A DNA stretch of 64,000 nt from Streptomyces djakartensis (lineage in GTDB: Bacteria > Actinomycetota > Actinomycetes > Streptomycetales > Streptomycetaceae). Location of the stretch: positions 620,001-684,000 of the forward strand of contig NZ_BMWE01000001.1 of assembly GCF_014651075.1 (NCBI RefSeq). The letters are read 5' to 3'. Position 1 is the stretch's first letter. Each line of letters starts with the position of its first letter. The notes beneath the pieces were generated by a model that was given only the letters and a program-made list of their open reading frames with translations, did not search any database and was not told the origin of the DNA. The position numbers and the translations under genes were made by a program. This document shows positions 28,341 through 36,622 of this stretch, in pieces.

Positions 28341-29028
28341 ACGCCCCCACTCGCTCCCCCTCCGGCGGCGACCACGGCCGCCCGGCGATCAGGTCCCCCA
28401 ACCCCGCCCACGCGAAGTTCATCAGGGTCGCCGCGGCCTGCCGGGCCGTGACGCCCGGAGCGGCGTTGGCCCACGCGGCGAGCGACTCGGCGGCGCCGAC
28501 CAGGGCCTCGGCGAGCCCGGCGACCTCCCGCTCCGGCAGGTCGGGGTCATGGGGGTACCTCCCTGCCCGAGCGCAGCCGAGAGCTTGCTCGCGGGCCCCG
28601 GCCAGGATCAGCTGCGTCACGAACGCGACGATCTCCTCGCGCATCGCGGTGACCTCGGCGGCGAACGGCTCGCCGTGCGTTCGGGCCTGGAGGTGCAGGA
28701 CCGCCCAGGCGTCCGGGTTGCGCCCGGTGTGCGCGAAGAACGCCCCGAGCCCTTCCCAGAGTTGCCGGTCGGCGGGCAGACCGGGCCGGACACCGGCCCG
28801 TACCGCCTCGACGAGCGCCTTGGCCTCACGGCGGATGCAGGCGGTGAAGAGGTCTTCCTTGGAGTTCAGGTACAGGTAGACCAACGGCTTGGACACGCCC
28901 GCGAGTTCGGCGATCTCGTCCATCGACGCGGCCATGTACCCCCGCCGGCCGAAGATCCGCACGGCGGCGTCCAGCATCTGCTGTTCACGGACCGCGCGCG
29001 GCATCCGCTTGGTCTTCACGGCACCCAT
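28339..29028 (-). CDS. TetR-family regulator
   Basis: A 229-residue repressor. The N-terminal helix-turn-helix reads MLDAAVRIFGRRGYMAASMD then ELAGVSKPLVYLYLNSKEDL. The C-terminal half is the variable ligand-binding domain. The ATG at 29028 is chosen because it directly precedes the basic arm KTKRMPRAVREQQ. It converges on the MaoC gene and may regulate the acyl-CoA ligase/MaoC divergent promoters, which contain a palindrome. Confidence 0.9.
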   Translation of the reverse strand: MGAVKTKRMPRAVREQQMLDAAVRIFGRRGYMAASMDEIAELAGVSKPLVYLYLNSKEDLFTACIRREAKALVEAVRAGVRPGLPADRQLWEGLGAFFAHTGRNPDAWAVLHLQARTHGEPFAAEVTAMREEIVAFVTQLILAGAREQALGCARAGRYPHDPDLPEREVAGLAEALVGAAESLAAWANAAPGVTARQAAATLMNFAWAGLGDLIAGRPWSPPEGERVGA

Positions 29029-29244
29029 GCGGCTTAGCGTACGGTCCGAGCGGGCCGTCACCGCGGGGCCTTTCCCGGACACCGGGGGATGTGGCGGAAT
29101 CCCGACAGCCCGGCCCGCTGCGGTCGGGCTGGGGCCGCGGCCTTGCCACAGCACAGCGTCAGCGTCGTGTACGGGGACACGGCGGGGGCACCGCTTGCTC
29201 TTCGGTGAGGTTCCGAAGTAGCAGGCAGTGCCCCCGGCGCTCCG

Positions 29245-30555
29245 TCAGACAGCCGCGGTGACCGGCTCGTTCCTGTCGCTCGGCTCGTCGAGCGGCTCCT
29301 CCAGGGAGGAGCCGTCGGCCGTGGCGTAGGCGTCGCGGTCGAGCAGGTTCTCCCGGGCCGAGACCAGGACCGGGACGAGCGCCTGGCCCGCCACGTTGGT
29401 CGCGGTGCGCATCATGTCGAGGATCGGGTCGATCGCGAGCAGCAGACCGACGCCCTCCATCGGCAGGCCGAGGGTGGAGAGGGTGAGGGTCAGCATGACC
29501 GTCGCGCCGGTCAGACCGGCCGTGGCGGCGGAACCGACCACCGAGACGAACGCGATCAGCAGGTAGTCGCCGACGCCCAGCTGGATGCCGAATATCTGGG
29601 CGACGAAGATCGCGGCGATCGCGGGGTAGATCGCGGCGCAGCCGTCCATCTTGGTCGTGGCGCCGAACGGCACCGCGAAGGACGCGTACTCCTTCGGCAC
29701 GCCGAGCCGCTCGGTGACCTTCTGCGTCAGCGGCATGGTGCCCACGGACGAGCGGGAGACGAAGGCCAGCTGGATGGCGGGCCAGGCGCCCTTGAAGAAC
29801 TGGATCGGGTTGGCCTTGGCGACGGTGGCGAGGAGGGCCGGGTAGACCACGAACAGGACGATCGCGCAGCCGACGTAGATGTCGACGGTGAACGTCGCGT
29901 ACTTGCCGATGAGGTCCCAGCCGTAGGTGGCGATGGCGTTGCCGATGAGGCCGACGGTGCCGAGCGGGGCGAGCCGGATGACCCACCACAGCGCCTTCTG
30001 GAGCAGCTCCAGGACGGACTCGCTCAGGTTGAGGATCGGCTGGGCCCGCTCGCCCAGCTGGAGGGCGGCGATACCGGCGACGGCGGCCATGAAGACGATC
30101 TGCAGGACGTTCAGCTGGGTGAACGGCGTGATGACGTCGGTCGGCACGATGCCGGTCAGGAAGTCGATCCAGGAGCCGGTGTCCTCGGGCTTGGCGCCGT
30201 CCTTGGGCGTGAGGCCGGTACCGGCGCCCGGGTTGGTGAGCAGGCCGATGACGAGACCGATGCTCACCGCTATCAGCGACGTGATCATGAACCAGAGGAG
30301 GGTGCGCGAGGCCAGCCGGGCCGCGTTGTTGACCTTCCGCAGGTTGGTGATCGAGACCAGGATCGCGAAGAAGACGAGCGGGGCGACGGCGAGCTTCAGC
30401 AGGCCGATGAAGGTGTCGCCGACCTTCTCCAGGGTCGTGACCAGCCAGGACAGGTCCTGGCTGCGGGCGAGCCAGCCGAGCAGCACGCCCAGGACGAGAC
30501 CGGCGAGTATCTGGGCCCAGAAGGGCACCTTGAAGGACTTCGTGTGTGAGGACAC
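29245..30555 (-). CDS. DAACS-family cation symporter, probable cystine or dicarboxylate importer
   Basis: A 436-residue membrane transporter of the glutamate/aspartate/dicarboxylate:cation symporter family. The serine-rich re-entrant loop SRSSVGTMPLT, TTKMDG (usually TxNMDG) and the C-terminal DPILDMMRTATNVAGQ motif are present, with about eight membrane helices and hairpins HP1/HP2. The family includes the TcyP cystine symporters. A cysteine-rich leader peptide 66 bp upstream strongly suggests that expression responds to cysteine supply, making cystine the favoured substrate. The GTG start at 30555 has ACGGAG upstream. Confidence 0.88.
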   Translation of the reverse strand: MSSHTKSFKVPFWAQILAGLVLGVLLGWLARSQDLSWLVTTLEKVGDTFIGLLKLAVAPLVFFAILVSITNLRKVNNAARLASRTLLWFMITSLIAVSIGLVIGLLTNPGAGTGLTPKDGAKPEDTGSWIDFLTGIVPTDVITPFTQLNVLQIVFMAAVAGIAALQLGERAQPILNLSESVLELLQKALWWVIRLAPLGTVGLIGNAIATYGWDLIGKYATFTVDIYVGCAIVLFVVYPALLATVAKANPIQFFKGAWPAIQLAFVSRSSVGTMPLTQKVTERLGVPKEYASFAVPFGATTKMDGCAAIYPAIAAIFVAQIFGIQLGVGDYLLIAFVSVVGSAATAGLTGATVMLTLTLSTLGLPMEGVGLLLAIDPILDMMRTATNVAGQALVPVLVSARENLLDRDAYATADGSSLEEPLDEPSDRNEPVTAAV

Positions 30556-30621
30556 GGACTGACTCCGTTGGGGGACGCGTAGGGGGGACTGACGTGGGTG
30601 ACGACGGGGTTGTGCGATACG

Positions 30622-30723
30622 TCAGGGACGACAGGCAGCGGACGCGCACCGACAGAGATCCACGTGCAGGCGCGCCACGAGCAGAACGCTCAGGGGCGGA
30701 GGGGACGCGACTGCCGACTTCAT
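30622..30723 (-). CDS. Putative cysteine-attenuation leader peptide
   Basis: A 33-codon gene with ribosome site TTAAGG before the ATG at 30723. Its C-terminal half reads RLHVDLCRCASAACRP, matching the actinobacterial leader-peptide pattern RLHVDLxRxxSxxCR found upstream of sulfur and cysteine genes. Cys codons 24, 26 and 31 are clustered just before the stop. It lies on the same strand 66 bp upstream of the DAACS symporter start, as an attenuator or ribosome-stalling leader should. It is too short to be a protein of its own. Confidence 0.78.
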   Translation of the reverse strand: MKSAVASPPPLSVLLVARLHVDLCRCASAACRP

Positions 30724-30807
30724 GACAAGAACCTTAACACCTGAACTTTGAGGACCCCAAAGCCTGGCTTTGACAGGCGGAAACACGCAAGCACCCATGC
30801 AAGGCAA

Positions 30808-30845
30808 AGCGCCCCGTTTCCGCACATGTACGGAAACGGGGCGCT
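30808..30845 (-). terminator. Strong hairpin terminator after the DUF4229 gene
   Basis: A perfect 15-bp stem, AGCGCCCCGTTTCCG (30808-30822) against CGGAAACGGGGCGCT (30831-30845), 18 bp after the DUF4229 stop. On the minus strand it is followed by TTGCC. It separates DUF4229 from the leader peptide/symporter unit. Confidence 0.85.
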
Positions 30846-30863
30846 GAACGCCTGTGAGGGGCC

Positions 30864-31172
30864 TTACGAGGTCTGACCCTGCGTCCGGGACGTGTCGCCG
30901 GCCGTGTCCTCGACGTCCTCCTGGCTGCGACTGACCTCCATGCCGGCCTTGAACCGGTCGACCCGGCGCACGATCTGCTCGGACGCCCGGTCCCGTTCCG
31001 CCCGCAGCACGACGAAGCTGATCGGCGCGGAGAGCAGCAGGGCGAGCAGCACGATCCACAGGCCGTTGCTGTCACCCAGACCCCGGGGGGCGAGGCCGGA
31101 GTAGACGGCGCCCCAGACCACCACGAGGCAGCCCACGAAGATCCCGAGGCGCATCAGCGTGTAGCGGAGCAT
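30864..31172 (-). CDS. DUF4229 membrane protein
   Basis: A 102-residue protein with two membrane helices (about residues 6-27 and 37-57) followed by a conserved cytosolic coiled segment, LRAERDRASEQIVRRVDRF, typical of the actinobacterial DUF4229 family. Function unknown; in other Streptomyces it lies near the menaquinone genes. The ATG at 31172 begins the first helix. Confidence 0.88.
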   Translation of the reverse strand: MLRYTLMRLGIFVGCLVVVWGAVYSGLAPRGLGDSNGLWIVLLALLLSAPISFVVLRAERDRASEQIVRRVDRFKAGMEVSRSQEDVEDTAGDTSRTQGQTS

Positions 31173-31247
31173 CTCAATCCACTCTTCCGATTCCAAAAGG
31201 GGCCAGCGTTCAGTGAAGCACGCCGGGCGGCCGATCTTGCACGGGGG

Positions 31248-31772
31248 TCAGCGCAGCGGCAGCAGCATGATCACGTCGTCCCGGTCGTCATCCGGCGCCA
31301 CCCGGATGGCGCCCGGGATCCGGCCGACCTCCTTGTAGCCGCACGACTCGTAGAACCGCTCCAGCCCGAGCCCGCCCCGGCAGGTCAGCCGGATCGCCTC
31401 GATGCCCTCCAGCCCCCGGGCCGCGTCCGCCGCCGCGGCCAGCAGATCACGGCCGTAGCCCTTCCCCTGGTGACGCGGGTGCACCATCACCGTGTACAGC
31501 CAGACCCAGTGCGTCATCAGGCGATGTGTGTTGCGGGTCAGGAACGCGGTCGCCGCGACCCGCCCCTCCTCGTCGCGCCCGACCAGCAGCCTGACGTCGC
31601 CCTCCGCCATCGCGGCGAAGTGCTTCAGCAGCGAGGGCCGGATGTCCTCCCGCGCCACCGGCGGCACGAAGCCGACGGCTCCGCCGGCGTTGGAGACGTC
31701 GGCCCACAGGTCGAGCAGGCCGTCTCGAAGCTCGGGGGTGACGGCGGGATCGAGCGTGAAGGTAAGGGGCAT
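31248..31772 (-). CDS. GNAT-family N-acetyltransferase
   Basis: A 174-residue acetyltransferase. Motif A, the acetyl-CoA pyrophosphate loop, is VMVHPRHQGKGYGRDLL, and LERFYESCGYKEV is the usual motif B. Substrate unknown. The gene is 17 bp from udgX on the same strand and may be co-transcribed with it. Confidence 0.9.
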   Translation of the reverse strand: MPLTFTLDPAVTPELRDGLLDLWADVSNAGGAVGFVPPVAREDIRPSLLKHFAAMAEGDVRLLVGRDEEGRVAATAFLTRNTHRLMTHWVWLYTVMVHPRHQGKGYGRDLLAAAADAARGLEGIEAIRLTCRGGLGLERFYESCGYKEVGRIPGAIRVAPDDDRDDVIMLLPLR

Positions 31773-31788
31773 GGATGGATTGTAGTTA

Positions 31789-32439
31789 TTACCCCAGTGC
31801 CTGCGCCGCCACTCTCAGATCCGAGAGCAGCCCTCGGTACGCCGCCTCCCGGTCATCGGCCCGCAGCACCGACGACGGGTGCACGGTCGGCACCAGCCGC
31901 TCCGGCCGCCCGTGGATCTCCTCCTCCAGCACCGTTCCGCGCACCTGCGTCACCCGGAAGGACGAGCCGAGCAGGGCCTTCCCGGCGGTGGCACCGAGCA
32001 CCACGATCAACTCCGGCTCCACGACCGCGAGCTCCGCGGCCAGCCAGGGCCCGCAGGCGGTCATCTCCCGCAGGTTCGGCGCCTTGTGGATCCGCCGCTT
32101 GCGCGGCTCGGCCTGGGTGAACTTGAAGTGCTTCACGGCATTGGTGACATAGGCCTCGGCGGGGTCGATGCCGGCTTCCTCCAGCGCCCTGTCCAGCAAC
32201 CGTCCGGCGGGCCCGACGAACGGCTTCCCCTGCCGGTCCTCCTGATCGCCGGGCTGCTCACCCACGAGCATCACCCGGGCGTCCTCGTCCCCGGCACCGA
32301 AGACGGTCTGGGTGGCGTCCCGGTGCAGGGGGCAGCCCCGGCACTCGGCGGCGGCCCTGCGCAGGGCGGGAAGCCCACCGCGACCAGGAACGAAGGGTTC
32401 AGCGGTATAGGCGTCCTCAGGCGCCTCGGTCCTGACCAT
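31789..32439 (-). CDS. udgX: UdgX-type uracil-DNA glycosylase
   Basis: A 216-residue family-4-like uracil-DNA glycosylase of the UdgX class. GEQPGDQEDRQGKPFVGPAG is motif A with the 4Fe-4S-type surroundings, and the diagnostic insertion loop KRRIH (His118) is present in EPRKRRIHKAP. In mycobacterial UdgX that His forms a covalent bond to the DNA after removing uracil, so the enzyme stays attached to the abasic site. Cluster cysteines are C33, C36 and later ones; VPTVHPSSVLR is the C-terminal motif. It is expected to protect or mark uracil-containing DNA. Confidence 0.92.
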   Translation of the reverse strand: MVRTEAPEDAYTAEPFVPGRGGLPALRRAAAECRGCPLHRDATQTVFGAGDEDARVMLVGEQPGDQEDRQGKPFVGPAGRLLDRALEEAGIDPAEAYVTNAVKHFKFTQAEPRKRRIHKAPNLREMTACGPWLAAELAVVEPELIVVLGATAGKALLGSSFRVTQVRGTVLEEEIHGRPERLVPTVHPSSVLRADDREAAYRGLLSDLRVAAQALG

Positions 32440-32631
32440 GCCCTCCGGGTACCCACCCCAGGGGCGCGGGACCCTGCCGATATGCGGCTCCGCCGCGGGG
32501 CGCGCCCGGCCCTTCCACAGGCAGCCGGATCACGCCCCAGGGGCGCGGGGAACTGCGCGAGCACCACCTACGGCCCGCACCCGAGACCGAACCGGCACAC
32601 CCCGGAACCGAAGACCCCGGAACCGACGGAG

Positions 32632-33795
32632 TCACACCCGCATCGGCTGCGGCGACTCCCGACGCTCCGGGTCAGGCCCGTCATACTCCCGAATGATCTC
32701 GTACCGAGTGTTCCGCTCCACCGGCCGGAACCCCGCATCGCGGATCAGGTCCAGCAGATCCTCACGCGTCAGCTTGTTCGGCGTCCCGAAGTCGTCCGCA
32801 TCATGTGTGATCTTGTACTCGACCACGGACCCGTCCATGTCGTCCGCACCATGCTGCAGCGCGAGCTGCGCCGTCTGCACACCGTGCATCACCCAGAAGA
32901 CCTTCACGTGCGGCACGTTGTCGAACAGCAGCCGCGACACCGCGAAGGTCTTCAGCGCCTCCGCCCCCGTCGCCATCTGCGTCCGCGCCTGCAACCGGTT
33001 GCGGACCTTGCCGTCCCGCATGTCGACGAAGTCGTGCTGGTACCGCAGCGGGATGAAGACCTGGAACCCCCCGGTCTCGTCCTGGAGCTCACGCAGCCGC
33101 AGCACGTGGTCCACCCGGTGCCGGGGCTCCTCGATGTGCCCGTACAGCATGGTGGACGGAGTCTTCAGGCCCTTCTCGTGCGCGAGCCGGTGGATCCGGG
33201 ACCAGTCCTCCCAGTGGGTGCGGTGGTCCACGATGTGCTGCCGGACCTCCCAGTCGAAGATCTCCGCGCCACCGCCGGTGAGGGACTCCAGACCGGCGTC
33301 GATCAGCTCGTCCAGGATCTCGGACGCGCTCATCCCGGAGATGGTCTCGAAGTGGTGGATCTCGGTGGCCGTGAAGGCCTTCAGCGAGACGTTCGGCAGC
33401 GCGGCCTTCAGCTCCCGCAGCGAACGCGGGTAGTACCGCCACGGCAGGTTCGGGTGCAGGCCGTTGACGATGTGCAGCTCGGTGAGGTTCTCCGGCTCCA
33501 TCGCCTTGGCGAGCTTCACGGCCTCCTCGATGCGCATCGTGTACGCGTCCTTCTCCCCCGGCTTGCGCTGGAAGGAGCAGTACGCGCAGGAGGCCGTGCA
33601 CACGTTGGTCATGTTGAGGTGACGGTTGACGTTGAAGTGCACGACGTCGCCGTTCTTGCGCGTGCGCACCTCGTGTGCCAGGCCGCCGAGCCAGGCCAGG
33701 TCGTCCGACTCGTACAGCGCGATGCCGTCCTCACGGCTCAGGCGGACGCCCGCCCTGACCTTCTCCTCCAGCTCGCGCTTGAGCCCGAGATCCAT
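32632..33795 (-). CDS. mqnE: Aminodeoxyfutalosine synthase
   Basis: Radical SAM enzyme that joins 3-enolpyruvyl-benzoate (the MqnA product) to SAM-derived adenosine. The cluster motif is C66-TAS-C70-AY-C73 in NVCTASCAYCSF. The MqnE-specific IVNGLHPNLPWRYYP and GGGAEIFDWEVR segments distinguish it from MqnC. It has 387 residues from the ATG at 33795, preceded by AAAGGTG at 6 bases. It is followed by an Lrp regulator upstream on the same strand and clustered with the late pathway genes. Confidence 0.95.
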   Translation of the reverse strand: MDLGLKRELEEKVRAGVRLSREDGIALYESDDLAWLGGLAHEVRTRKNGDVVHFNVNRHLNMTNVCTASCAYCSFQRKPGEKDAYTMRIEEAVKLAKAMEPENLTELHIVNGLHPNLPWRYYPRSLRELKAALPNVSLKAFTATEIHHFETISGMSASEILDELIDAGLESLTGGGAEIFDWEVRQHIVDHRTHWEDWSRIHRLAHEKGLKTPSTMLYGHIEEPRHRVDHVLRLRELQDETGGFQVFIPLRYQHDFVDMRDGKVRNRLQARTQMATGAEALKTFAVSRLLFDNVPHVKVFWVMHGVQTAQLALQHGADDMDGSVVEYKITHDADDFGTPNKLTREDLLDLIRDAGFRPVERNTRYEIIREYDGPDPERRESPQPMRV

Positions 33796-33832
33796 GCCCA
33801 CACCTTTCTACGACGACGTCCCAACCGTACGG

Positions 33833-34288
33833 CTACTCTTCTTCGGGCAGTTCCCCGACCCGGTTCTCCCACTTCGTGGAGAGCACGATGGTGGTACGCG
33901 TCCGGGAGACGCCCTTCGTCCCGCTGAGCCGCCGGATGATCTTCTCCAGGCCGTCCACGTCCGTCGCCCGCACCTTGAGCATGTACGAGTCGTCGCCCGC
34001 GATGAACCAGCAGTCCTCGATCTCCGACAGGTCCCTCAGGCGCTGCGCCACGTCCTCGTGGTCGGCGGCGTCGGAGAGCGAGATGCCGATCAGGGCGATG
34101 ACGCCGAGGCCCAGCGAGGCGGCGTCGACGGTGGCCCGGTAGCCGGTGATGACCCCGGCCGCCTCCAGCCGGTTGATGCGGTCGGTGACACTGGGTCCCG
34201 ACAGGCCGACAAGGCGCCCCAGCTCCGCGTAGGAGGCCCGGCCGTTCTCCCTCAGGGCCTGGATGAGCTGCCTGTCCACCGCGTCCAT
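33833..34288 (-). CDS. Lrp/AsnC-family regulator
   Basis: A 151-residue regulator with an N-terminal helix-turn-helix (LRENGRASYAELGRLVGLSG) and a C-terminal RAM ligand-binding domain (GDDSYMLKVRATDVDGLEKI). Members sense amino acids or aromatic compounds. It lies between the UbiX-like gene and mqnE on the same strand, so it could control menaquinone genes; this is inferred from position only. Confidence 0.92.
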   Translation of the reverse strand: MDAVDRQLIQALRENGRASYAELGRLVGLSGPSVTDRINRLEAAGVITGYRATVDAASLGLGVIALIGISLSDAADHEDVAQRLRDLSEIEDCWFIAGDDSYMLKVRATDVDGLEKIIRRLSGTKGVSRTRTTIVLSTKWENRVGELPEEE

Positions 34289-34349
34289 TGCGATCGAAGC
34301 CTTCCGCTGAAGTAGGTCTGTGGTTGTGGTGAGGTCCGGAGGGGGTGGT

Positions 34350-35036
34350 TCAGCCGGCGCGGTCCTGCCCGCCGCCGAGCTCCCCCTGCCAGCGGCGGTA
34401 GAGCCCGTGCGGCACGCCCGCCGCGTCGAGTACGCGTCCGGCGACGAAGTCCACCAGGTCCTGGATGTGCGTCGCGCCCGCGTAGAAGGCGGGTGAGGCC
34501 GGTACGACGGTCGCGCCCGCGTCGTCGAGAGTGACCAGATGCCGCAGGGTCTGGCCGTTCAGCGGGGTCTCGCGTACGGCCACGACCAGCTTGCGCCCCT
34601 CCTTCAGGGTCACGCTCGCCGCGCGCTGCAACAGGTCCTTCGACAACCCGAGCGCCACTCCGGCCACGCTCGCGGTCGAGGCGGGCACGATCAGCATGCC
34701 CTTGGCGGGGTACGACCCCGAGGACGGTCCGGCGGCCAGGTCGCCGGCGCTCCAGTGGCGTACGGCGTCGACGTCCACGGAGAAGGTGCCCGGCTTGCCG
34801 TCGGCGCCCCGGGACAGCCATTCGCGCAGGTCGTCACGCCAGTGGGCGTCCCGGAAGGAGATCCCGGTCTCGTCGAGCAGGGTGAGCCGGGAGGCCCGGG
34901 ACACCACGAGGTCGACGCTCTCGCCCGCGGCGAGGAGGGCCCGCAGCACGGCAGCGGCATAGGGGGTGCCGGAGGCGCCGGACACCCCTACGATCCAAGG
35001 CGCACGCGGCGTCTCGCCTGGCTTGGCTGGGTTCAC
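34350..35036 (-). CDS. mqnM: UbiX-like flavin prenyltransferase of the menaquinone pathway
   Basis: A 228-residue UbiX/Pad1-type enzyme that makes prenylated FMN, the cofactor of the UbiD-like decarboxylase coded at 36619-38070. WIVGVSGASGTPYAAAVLRAL is the FMN-phosphate loop, IVPASTASVAGVALGLSKDL and PLNGQTLRHLVTL are catalytic-site segments. The middle is longer than in E. coli UbiX. The GTG at 35036 is used; there is no clear ribosome site. The symbol follows the S. coelicolor late futalosine genes (mqnL, mqnM, mqnP). Confidence 0.85.
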   Translation of the reverse strand: MNPAKPGETPRAPWIVGVSGASGTPYAAAVLRALLAAGESVDLVVSRASRLTLLDETGISFRDAHWRDDLREWLSRGADGKPGTFSVDVDAVRHWSAGDLAAGPSSGSYPAKGMLIVPASTASVAGVALGLSKDLLQRAASVTLKEGRKLVVAVRETPLNGQTLRHLVTLDDAGATVVPASPAFYAGATHIQDLVDFVAGRVLDAAGVPHGLYRRWQGELGGGQDRAG

Positions 35037-35127
35037 AACACTGAGCCTATCGGGCGTCGCAGGGTGGGAACCGGTCCAGGGGGGCGGGCCGTTGCACGGA
35101 GAGGACGAGCGAGCACTGGGGGCCGAC

Positions 35128-35730
35128 ATGCCGGGTCCGGAAGCCGGGTGGTCGAGAGGTGACCGTGCGCTGGCCGCGGGCAAGCTGATGCTCGTCTGGG
35201 TCGCGCTGCTGTGGCTGCTGGAGCTGGTGGATGTCCTGACCGGCCACGCGCTGGACGGCTTCGGCGTCACCCCGCGTGTCCCGTCCGAGCTGGTCGACGT
35301 CGTCCCGTCGGCGTTCATCCATTTCGGCTTCGCCCATCTGGCCGCGAACACGGTGCCGTTGCTGGTCCTCGGCTTCCTGGCCGCGCTCGCGGGGCTGCGC
35401 CGTTTCCTGCTGGTGTGCGCGCTGATCGTCGTCGTGGACGGCCTGGGCGTCTGGCTCGTATCCCCGGCGCACACCAACACCGCGGGCGCCTCCGGCCTGA
35501 TCTTCGGCCTCTTCGGCTTCCTGCTGGTGACCGGCTTCGTCGAGCACCGCCCCCTGGGCGTCGTGGCCGGCGTCCTGGTCGCCGCGGTCTGGGGCGGCTC
35601 GATACTGGCGGGCCTCGCCCCGACCCAGTCGGGCGTCAGCTGGCAGGGGCATCTGCTGGGACTGGTGGCGGGCGTGGCGGCGGCGTTCGTGTTCCGCCGC
35701 CACGCCACCGCGCCCGCGCTCACACGGTGA
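35128..35730 (+). CDS. Rhomboid-family intramembrane serine protease
   Basis: A 200-residue membrane protein with about six helices. The rhomboid hallmarks are HFGFAHLAANTVPL (His-Asn of helix 2), the catalytic serine in AGASGLIFGLFGF (GxSG) and the catalytic His in WQGHLLGLVAG. All three active residues are present, so a functional protease is expected. It sits on the opposite strand inside the menaquinone cluster and overlaps the mqnP end by 11 bp, tail to tail. The start is the ATG at 35128; an upstream GTG is possible. Confidence 0.9.
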   Translation: MPGPEAGWSRGDRALAAGKLMLVWVALLWLLELVDVLTGHALDGFGVTPRVPSELVDVVPSAFIHFGFAHLAANTVPLLVLGFLAALAGLRRFLLVCALIVVVDGLGVWLVSPAHTNTAGASGLIFGLFGFLLVTGFVEHRPLGVVAGVLVAAVWGGSILAGLAPTQSGVSWQGHLLGLVAGVAAAFVFRRHATAPALTR

Positions 35731-36622
35731 GTCCGCGCACCAGCAGGTCCAGCAGCGCGCACCCGAACAGGGCGATCCCGATGAAGCCGTTGACGCTGAA
35801 GAACGCCCTGTTGACCCGGGACAGGTCGTGCGGGCGGACGATGGTGTGCTCGTACAGGAAGGCACCCGCGACGATCAGCAGGCCCAGCCAGAAGAAGGCG
35901 CCGGCGCCGGTGGCCAGGGCGTACCAGACGAACAGGGCGGTCGTCACCGCGTGGCAGACCCGCGCTCCCCAGATCGCCGCCGGGACGCCGAAGCGCGCCG
36001 GGACGGACATGACGCCGATCTCACGGTCGGTCTCGACGTCCTGGCAGGCGTAGATCAGGTCGAAGCCGCCGATCCAGACGCCCACCGCCAGACCGAGGAT
36101 CACCGCCTCCCAGGACCAGGAGCCGGAGACCGCCAGCCAGCCGCCCACCGGGCCCATCGCCTGGGCCAGGCCCAGGATGGCCTGCGGGAAGTTCGTGAAC
36201 CGCTTGCCGTACGGATAGACGACCATCGGGATCACCGCGACGGGAGCCAGCGCCAGGCACAGCGGGTTCAGCAGGGCCGCCGCGCCGAGGAAGACGGCCA
36301 GGGCGATCAGCGCACCCGTCCAGGCGTGCTTCACCGACATCGCGCCGGTCACCAGCTCGCGGTGCGCGGTACGCGGGTTCCGCGCGTCGATCTCCCGGTC
36401 GATGATCCGGTTGACCGCCATCGCGAAGGTCCGCAAGCCCACCATGCAGACGGTGACCAGCAGCAGCCGTCCCCAGTGGACGTTCCTGTCCCACTGGTAC
36501 ATCGCGGTGAGCGAGGCGATGTAGGCGAAGGGCAGAGCGAAGACCGAGTGCTCGATCATCACCAGGCGCAGGAAGGCCTTGGTGCGTCCCGGCTGCGGAA
36601 TGGCCGCGGAAGCGGAGGTCAC
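35720..36622 (-). CDS. mqnP: UbiA-like prenyltransferase of the futalosine pathway
   Basis: A 300-residue polytopic membrane enzyme that attaches the polyprenyl side chain to the dihydroxy-naphthoate precursor. Both Asp-rich motifs are present: [15 protein letters not shown] and [10 protein letters not shown], which bind the Mg-diphosphate. It has eight or nine predicted helices. The start overlaps the stop of the UbiD-like gene by four bases, showing coupling of the two steps. Confidence 0.93.
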   Translation of the reverse strand: MTSASAAIPQPGRTKAFLRLVMIEHSVFALPFAYIASLTAMYQWDRNVHWGRLLLVTVCMVGLRTFAMAVNRIIDREIDARNPRTAHRELVTGAMSVKHAWTGALIALAVFLGAAALLNPLCLALAPVAVIPMVVYPYGKRFTNFPQAILGLAQAMGPVGGWLAVSGSWSWEAVILGLAVGVWIGGFDLIYACQDVETDREIGVMSVPARFGVPAAIWGARVCHAVTTALFVWYALATGAGAFFWLGLLIVAGAFLYEHTIVRPHDLSRVNRAFFSVNGFIGIALFGCALLDLLVRGLTV

